This document shows, piece after piece, positions 57,531 to 64,000 of a DNA stretch of 64,000 nucleotides. Made by a program: the position numbers and the translations under genes. The notes under the pieces were generated by a model, which saw only the letters and a list, made by a program, of their open reading frames with translations, was not told the origin of the DNA and ran no database searches. The DNA comes from an uncultured Ruminiclostridium sp. (lineage in GTDB: Bacteria; Bacillota; Clostridia; Oscillospirales; Ruminococcaceae), in the NCBI GenBank assembly GCA_934454635.1, contig CAKSFR010000008.1:62001-126000 (forward strand), given 5' to 3'. The stretch's first letter is position 1. Every line of letters begins with the position of its first letter.

Positions 57531-59891
57531 TTACTTATCACTGTGATAATCGGGCGTGACTGCGGTAATTACATAGTTTCCGTCGGGTCTGCGCGTAAGC
57601 GATTCCGTTTTCTTCATATCGACAATGCTGACCTGCGACAAAGCATTGCCGCTTTCATCGGTGAAAAACAGCGTTTCGCCCGTTTTCAGGCTGAAATTAG
57701 TCCGATATTTTTTTAGTGCGCTCAGCTCCTCGTTATTCTTGCAGGCGATAGTGTATGTGCTTTGCGGTGGAATTGTCGTTTCCGGAAGCTCCCATTTTTT
57801 CAGATCTTCTTCATCATCGGAGAGATAATATTTTTTCAAAGTCACCGCTTCATTCGACGGGTTATACAGCTCTATCCAGTCGCCGTCGCCCGCAGTATAT
57901 ACCTCGCTTACATAAATTCCAGTCTGTTCTTCCTTATTTACATATAAAACCGCCTCGATATTTCCGTTTTCGTCAGCCATAGACGAATCAAGCCGAATTA
58001 TCTCGTCATAATATTCGACTCCGTTTATTTCCCAGCGGTCGAAAGAATATCCAGCAGGCATATCCGCGCTTATCGGAACCGAGCACTCGGCAAAATATTC
58101 GCCCGTAAGCGTTCCCGACGTATTAAGCGACTGCGAATTTAGACGGCTCGCCGCGCCTGTAGGATTTCTCAGCGTTACGGTATAGAAATTCTTTTCATAC
58201 CCAAAGTTATTCATAAGACTTTTCTGCATAACCTTAGGACGCTGAGCTGCAAAATCGCGTATCTGCTGCCGGCTGTCCGCAAAAGTATTGGCGTTCGCCC
58301 ATGTTGACGTGTACCCGTTTTCAAGCGCGTACATACACTCCTTGTCGCATTCGTTTATAAGCCGCTCAAGAGCAGCAAGCGCATTTTCGGTTGAAAAAGC
58401 TCCGCTTGAAAGGTCGCATATCGTATTTGCGAACTGCTCACGCATATCCTCGCGCTCAAACAGCGCATTAAGTATATCCGACGAGCCCTGCATATGATTT
58501 CCCGACAAGACGTTTCCCAATGTATCGTCCCGATAGCCGTTGCCGTACAGTCCCCACGCAAATTCCGCGTCAAACAGCAGGAAACGCCACTTTCCGTCAA
58601 GATATTCGCTCGTTATATCCTCGCCATCCGACGGATAATACCGCCAAGCCTTGAAATTGTTTCCGGGCCAGTCCTTGTTGTCAATGTATATCTGAATTGC
58701 GTAATAAAGCATGAGGTTGTCGATATCCACAAGGTCGCAAAATTCCGAAAAGCTGTTTTCGTCCGTAAGACCGCCGCGCGCAAGCTCAAGAACTTTATTC
58801 CAGTCCGCAACGCTCTGTTCGTCGTCGCCCTCGACTTCCTTTTCTTTTGAACCGACAATGCGGAAGTTGTCCTTATTTCCGCCGTATGTGGATTCCAGAT
58901 AATCTTCGCAGTAAGCCTCATGAAGCCACGAAAAGCCATAATATTCACTGTTCAGGAATACCGCTGCGGGCCGCACCTGCTGCGTATCGGGAAAACCCGC
59001 CTGAGCCGAAAGCGTCATCGAAAGCTCATCGCGCACCGAAGCAAACTCGCGGTCGTTGGCGTTATTGCGAAGCGTTATCCTGTCATAGCGCGTTATAAGC
59101 CTGCCGTAAGCGTCTGTTGCGCCGGGGAAAAACGCATATTTGAACTTACCGTTTCCCTCGCTGTATATGTTCCGTGCGATAAGCCGCCAAGATTTCTGGT
59201 CAACGGCACGCGAAACGCCGCCGACAACTCTTCCTCCCGCCGCCTGTGAAATAAGCTGCCTGCCGTCCGCCGTATAAACCTCGACGTACATATCACGTTC
59301 GCTTTCTCTGCCGCTCAGAAACCAGTTTGCAGGAGCGTTATAGTCGATCTCGCCGCCGTTATATTCGTCCGAATTAAGATATTCGTCGCGCATGAAGCCC
59401 TCGGTCGCAACGCCGTTATAATAGTCGTAGAGGTTATATTCGTCCGTAGAAAGCACAAATACAAGCGTGTTCTCATCAAATCGGCTGAACACGTCTTTTC
59501 CCGTAATGTAGCTTTTTCTGAATATCTCCGACGTTTCGCCGTCTGTTACCGCTATCGCCTTGATAGTGGTTGCGTTCACCTTATTTCTCGCCTGAACGGA
59601 AATCGGGGCTGTATATTTTTTGGACTTTTCGGTGGGGTCGTTTCCGTCGGTCGTGTAATAAATAACCGCGTTTTTTCTGCTGCACTTCAGCTCGACTTCA
59701 ATATCACAGTCGTAAAAATTCTCATTTTTTGAGAATGTCACCGAAACGGGCTTGTCCTCTTCAGCTTCGTCGGTTTCATCTTCAAACGTCTGAGGGAGAT
59801 AGCTCTGCATATCCGAGTGATTTGTCATCATGTAAACGCATACACCTGCGACAACGCAAAGCGATAAAAATAAAATCAGCAATTTTTTCAT
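57531..59891 (-). CDS. Secreted CotH-family kinase with chitobiase-like and lamin-tail domains
   Basis: 786 residues. One N-terminal helix (LLILFLSLCVVAGVCVYMM) anchors or exports it. An immunoglobulin-like chitobiase C-terminal domain (about 48-125: IYYTTDGNDPTEKS) is followed by the CotH kinase core (about 140-560: RITLRNNAND, YYAIQIYIDNKDWPGNN, FLLFDAEFAWGLYG) and a lamin-tail domain (about 665-770: GDWIELYNPSNEAVTLKKYYL). CotH proteins phosphorylate surface proteins (spore-coat CotB in B. subtilis); other members sit on cellulolytic bacteria. It starts 3 bp after ligA, whose last codons hold its GGAG site. Confidence 0.9.
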   Translation of the reverse strand: MKKLLILFLSLCVVAGVCVYMMTNHSDMQSYLPQTFEDETDEAEEDKPVSVTFSKNENFYDCDIEVELKCSRKNAVIYYTTDGNDPTEKSKKYTAPISVQARNKVNATTIKAIAVTDGETSEIFRKSYITGKDVFSRFDENTLVFVLSTDEYNLYDYYNGVATEGFMRDEYLNSDEYNGGEIDYNAPANWFLSGRESERDMYVEVYTADGRQLISQAAGGRVVGGVSRAVDQKSWRLIARNIYSEGNGKFKYAFFPGATDAYGRLITRYDRITLRNNANDREFASVRDELSMTLSAQAGFPDTQQVRPAAVFLNSEYYGFSWLHEAYCEDYLESTYGGNKDNFRIVGSKEKEVEGDDEQSVADWNKVLELARGGLTDENSFSEFCDLVDIDNLMLYYAIQIYIDNKDWPGNNFKAWRYYPSDGEDITSEYLDGKWRFLLFDAEFAWGLYGNGYRDDTLGNVLSGNHMQGSSDILNALFEREDMREQFANTICDLSSGAFSTENALAALERLINECDKECMYALENGYTSTWANANTFADSRQQIRDFAAQRPKVMQKSLMNNFGYEKNFYTVTLRNPTGAASRLNSQSLNTSGTLTGEYFAECSVPISADMPAGYSFDRWEINGVEYYDEIIRLDSSMADENGNIEAVLYVNKEEQTGIYVSEVYTAGDGDWIELYNPSNEAVTLKKYYLSDDEEDLKKWELPETTIPPQSTYTIACKNNEELSALKKYRTNFSLKTGETLFFTDESGNALSQVSIVDMKKTESLTRRPDGNYVITAVTPDYHSDK

Positions 59892-59894
59892 ATC

Positions 59895-61877
<1,983 letters not shown>

Positions 61878-61905
61878 TTACCGCCTTTCGGGGAATTTCC
61901 CCTGT

Positions 61906-62592
61906 TCAGCCCGTCAGATTAAACTCTGCAAGCTCGCTGAAATGTTGTTCATCGAGAATAATATTTGAAAAAGTGTCGGGAACATCTCCGACAATGACCG
62001 TCTGTGCAATAACAAACTCGGTCTTTGCGCTTATTTCCTCGGTAAAGCCCGGAATAAGCGGAGAAATATCCGTTACGACCTCAAGCGTAATGCTGTGAAC
62101 CGTCTGATTTATCCCTGCGGATTTGAACGCGCTGATAAGGCGTGTTTCTGCGATTCCCATAGGCTTTACCGAAAAAGTAAGCTCTGCGCCGCTCCCGTAA
62201 AAATAGCCTATTCCCGTAAGCGTTCCGAGCGACACGCCTATTTCCTCGGGCTGCGCGGCGGCAAGCTCTTTATTGATACACTCCGTAAGCATTGCTTTCA
62301 GGCGGTTTATACGCGTTGGATTCGTCCTGAGCGCGCGGATATTTCCCTTCTCGTCATACACAAAGCTGATAAGCTCGGCGCAGTCCTCCTCGGTTTCGTC
62401 GGTATGCAGGCATACCGCGCCGCTGACCGCGCGTTCCGCGATCCGCTTGCATTGATATTCAGCCATTCGGTTAAGCGTCGGCTTTATCCACAAATCGAAC
62501 CCCGCCAGCGCAGCAATCATAAATAAACCGAAAAAGACAAAAAATTTTCCGAAAAAGCGCAGGCAACGCTGCTTTTTTCCGCCGCCTCTCAT
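61906..62592 (-). CDS. yunB: Sporulation protein YunB
   Basis: YunB is made in the mother cell during sporulation in Bacillus. 228 residues: basic N terminus, one membrane helix (FFGKFFVFFGLFMIAALAGF), then an extracytoplasmic domain with the pattern SLGTLTGIGYFYGSGAELTF and IPGFTEEISAKTEFVIAQTV. The ATG at 62592 is preferred to a GTG at 62601 because AAAGGG lies 11 bases upstream. Together with spoIIID it supports an endospore former. It lies 31 bp before ligA. Confidence 0.9.
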   Translation of the reverse strand: MRGGGKKQRCLRFFGKFFVFFGLFMIAALAGFDLWIKPTLNRMAEYQCKRIAERAVSGAVCLHTDETEEDCAELISFVYDEKGNIRALRTNPTRINRLKAMLTECINKELAAAQPEEIGVSLGTLTGIGYFYGSGAELTFSVKPMGIAETRLISAFKSAGINQTVHSITLEVVTDISPLIPGFTEEISAKTEFVIAQTVIVGDVPDTFSNIILDEQHFSELAEFNLTG

Positions 62593-62653
62593 TAAAAACA
62601 CACCCTTTCTCCGTCATTATATGTTTATGACGGAGAGGGTGACAATAGACAAG

Positions 62654-64000
62654 TTACTTCTGGAACACATAGAACGCTCTGTACGCCATGTAAACGTCGT
62701 TCTTCGCGGTCACTTCAAAAGGCGCGTGCATTGAAAGCACGGGAACTCCGATATCAATCGTATCAACGTCAAGGTTGGAAATATACATTGCGACTGTTCC
62801 GCCGCCGCCGAAATCTACCTTTCCAAGCTCTCCCGTCTGCCATACAACGCCGTTCTCGTTAAAAAGACTGCGAATTTCAGAAACATATTCGGCAGACGCG
62901 TCGTTTGTGCCGGATTTTCCGCGTGAACCCGTATACTTTGTCGCAACAACTCCGCGGTTGAGATAAGCCGAATTGAGCTTCTCGAACGCGTCGGGGAATG
63001 TGGGGTCAAACGCCGCATTCACGTCTGCCGAAAGACACTTTGAACCCGAAAGCACGGTGTGTCCGTCTGTTCCTATAGACTCGGCGAGCGAACCGATAAA
63101 ATATCTTAAATAAGAGGATTTAAGTCCCGTGCAGCCCTCGCTGCCGATTTCCTCTTTATCGGTCAGAATTGTTACCGCCGTACGCGCGGGAGCTTCGGCA
63201 AGATCGGTTATCGCCATGAGAGCGGGATATGCGCACACGCGGTCGTCCTGACCGTAAGCGCCGATCATGCTGCGGTCAAAGCCAACGTCCTTCGCCTTGA
63301 ACGCGGGCACATATTCAAGCTCGGCTGAGATAAAATCCTCCTCGGTTATGCCGTACTTTTCGTTGAGAATATACATAAGATTCAGCTTTACGGCTTCGCT
63401 TGCGTCGTCCTCCTTAAACGGGCGCGAGCCGATAAGAATATTAAGCTCCTCGCCCTTTATCAGCTTGCTTGCCGGGCGCTTATACTGTTCATCGGCAAGG
63501 TGTGGGAGCAGATCTGTCACAACAAAAACAGGGTCGTTTTCATTTTCTCCGAGCGTTACCGATATCCGCGAACCGTCCGCCTTGCAGATAACGCCGTGAA
63601 GCGCAAGAGGAATAGCCGGCCACTGATATTTTTTGATGCCGCCGTAATAGTGGGTTTTAAAGTAGCCCAGCTCTTCGTTCTCGTAAAGCGGATTCTGCTT
63701 CAGGTCAAGACGAGGGCTGTCGATATGCGCCGCAACGAGGTTTACGCCGTTTTCAACAGGCTCGGTTCCGATAACTGCAAGAATTACAGCCTTGCCTCGG
63801 TTGTTCACATACACCTTGTCGCCGGGGCGATACTTTTTTCCCTTTTCAAAAGGCGCAAAGCCCTTGCTTTCCGCGATTTTTACCGCTTCCGCGCACGCTT
63901 CGCGTTCCGTCTTTCCGATGTCGATAAAACGCTTGTAGCCCTCGCAGAACACCTCTGCCGCTTCAATTTCCGCGCCGCTCAGCGCGTTGTACGCGTTTTT
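62654..64000 (-). CDS. M18-family metallo-aminopeptidase (5' end outside window)
   Basis: A dinuclear zinc aminopeptidase of the aspartyl aminopeptidase family; removes N-terminal residues from peptides in the cytoplasm. Metal ligands and active residues are AAHIDSPRLDLKQ (His, Asp), DKEEIGSEG (catalytic Glu), an Asp in AYGQDDRVCAY and the late His in VLSMHAPFE. The frame runs to the edge without stop (448 codons present), and the GTG at 63952 is internal because family sequence continues upstream. It is followed by a 61-bp gap and yunB. Confidence 0.93.
   Translation of the reverse strand, partial: KNAYNALSGAEIEAAEVFCEGYKRFIDIGKTEREACAEAVKIAESKGFAPFEKGKKYRPGDKVYVNNRGKAVILAVIGTEPVENGVNLVAAHIDSPRLDLKQNPLYENEELGYFKTHYYGGIKKYQWPAIPLALHGVICKADGSRISVTLGENENDPVFVVTDLLPHLADEQYKRPASKLIKGEELNILIGSRPFKEDDASEAVKLNLMYILNEKYGITEEDFISAELEYVPAFKAKDVGFDRSMIGAYGQDDRVCAYPALMAITDLAEAPARTAVTILTDKEEIGSEGCTGLKSSYLRYFIGSLAESIGTDGHTVLSGSKCLSADVNAAFDPTFPDAFEKLNSAYLNRGVVATKYTGSRGKSGTNDASAEYVSEIRSLFNENGVVWQTGELGKVDFGGGGTVAMYISNLDVDTIDIGVPVLSMHAPFEVTAKNDVYMAYRAFYVFQK

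Overview
The window looks like a chromosomal segment of an anaerobic, endospore-forming member of the Clostridia, most likely Oscillospiraceae/Ruminococcaceae. The evidence is spoIIID and yunB (sporulation), a Clostridia-type sensory [FeFe]-hydrogenase, a stand-alone SufBC pair, extracellular plant-polysaccharide hydrolases, strong AGGAGG-type ribosome binding sites and many TTGACA-17-TATAAT promoters. By eye the GC content is in the mid-to-high 40s percent. The genus is an inference. I see no prophage, plasmid, CRISPR array or rRNA operon.

Layout. 1-4.5 kb: end of queH, a soluble sensory hydrogenase fused to a chemotaxis signalling domain, and sufCB. 4.5-12.8 kb: a 1925-residue transglutaminase-like/DUF4011/SF1 helicase/nuclease/DUF3320 protein, an HD protein, a CmpB-type membrane protein and a membrane-anchored zinc-ribbon protein. 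12.8-14.9 kb: zur-znuC-znuB behind a palindromic operator, without a substrate-binding protein, followed by a cloverleaf-like GC-rich palindrome. 15-24.6 kb: GH13 enzyme, thiazoline-carboxylate hydrolase homologue, ABC-2 exporter with an operator-like palindrome, GH74 lipoprotein and an AT-rich FnIII/C39-like secreted protein. 24.7-40.6 kb: mostly housekeeping (aspS, mrp, rnmV, holA, comEC, HIT, alaS) with a DHHW/MBOAT O-acetylation pair. 40.8-49.6 kb: azlCD, secreted SH3/serine hydrolase, two tRNA-Ser genes, MATE transporter, a membrane-anchored GH59-like enzyme, AraC regulator and spoIIID. 49.9-64 kb: citrate synthase, an exonuclease, yihY, rlmN, then a reverse-strand run M18 peptidase-yunB-ligA-cotH-lipoprotein-dinB.

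The most distinctive structure is a 100-bp interspersed palindromic repeat with about 18-bp terminal inverted repeats, present in five copies (near 17.4, 20.6, 23.1, 26.7 and 44.0 kb). The 44.0-kb copy sits in the loop of a terminator hairpin whose near-identical uninterrupted twin lies 250 bp upstream; this fixes the element ends and shows a 3-bp TTA target duplication. The 26.7-kb copy supplies the last residues and stop codon of an acetyltransferase. I read it as a MITE-like element mobilised in trans.

The gaps longer than 300 bp (17260-17607, 22904-23235, 43720-44139, 49613-49922) hold repeat copies, promoters, operators and terminators, listed individually; I see no further genes in them.
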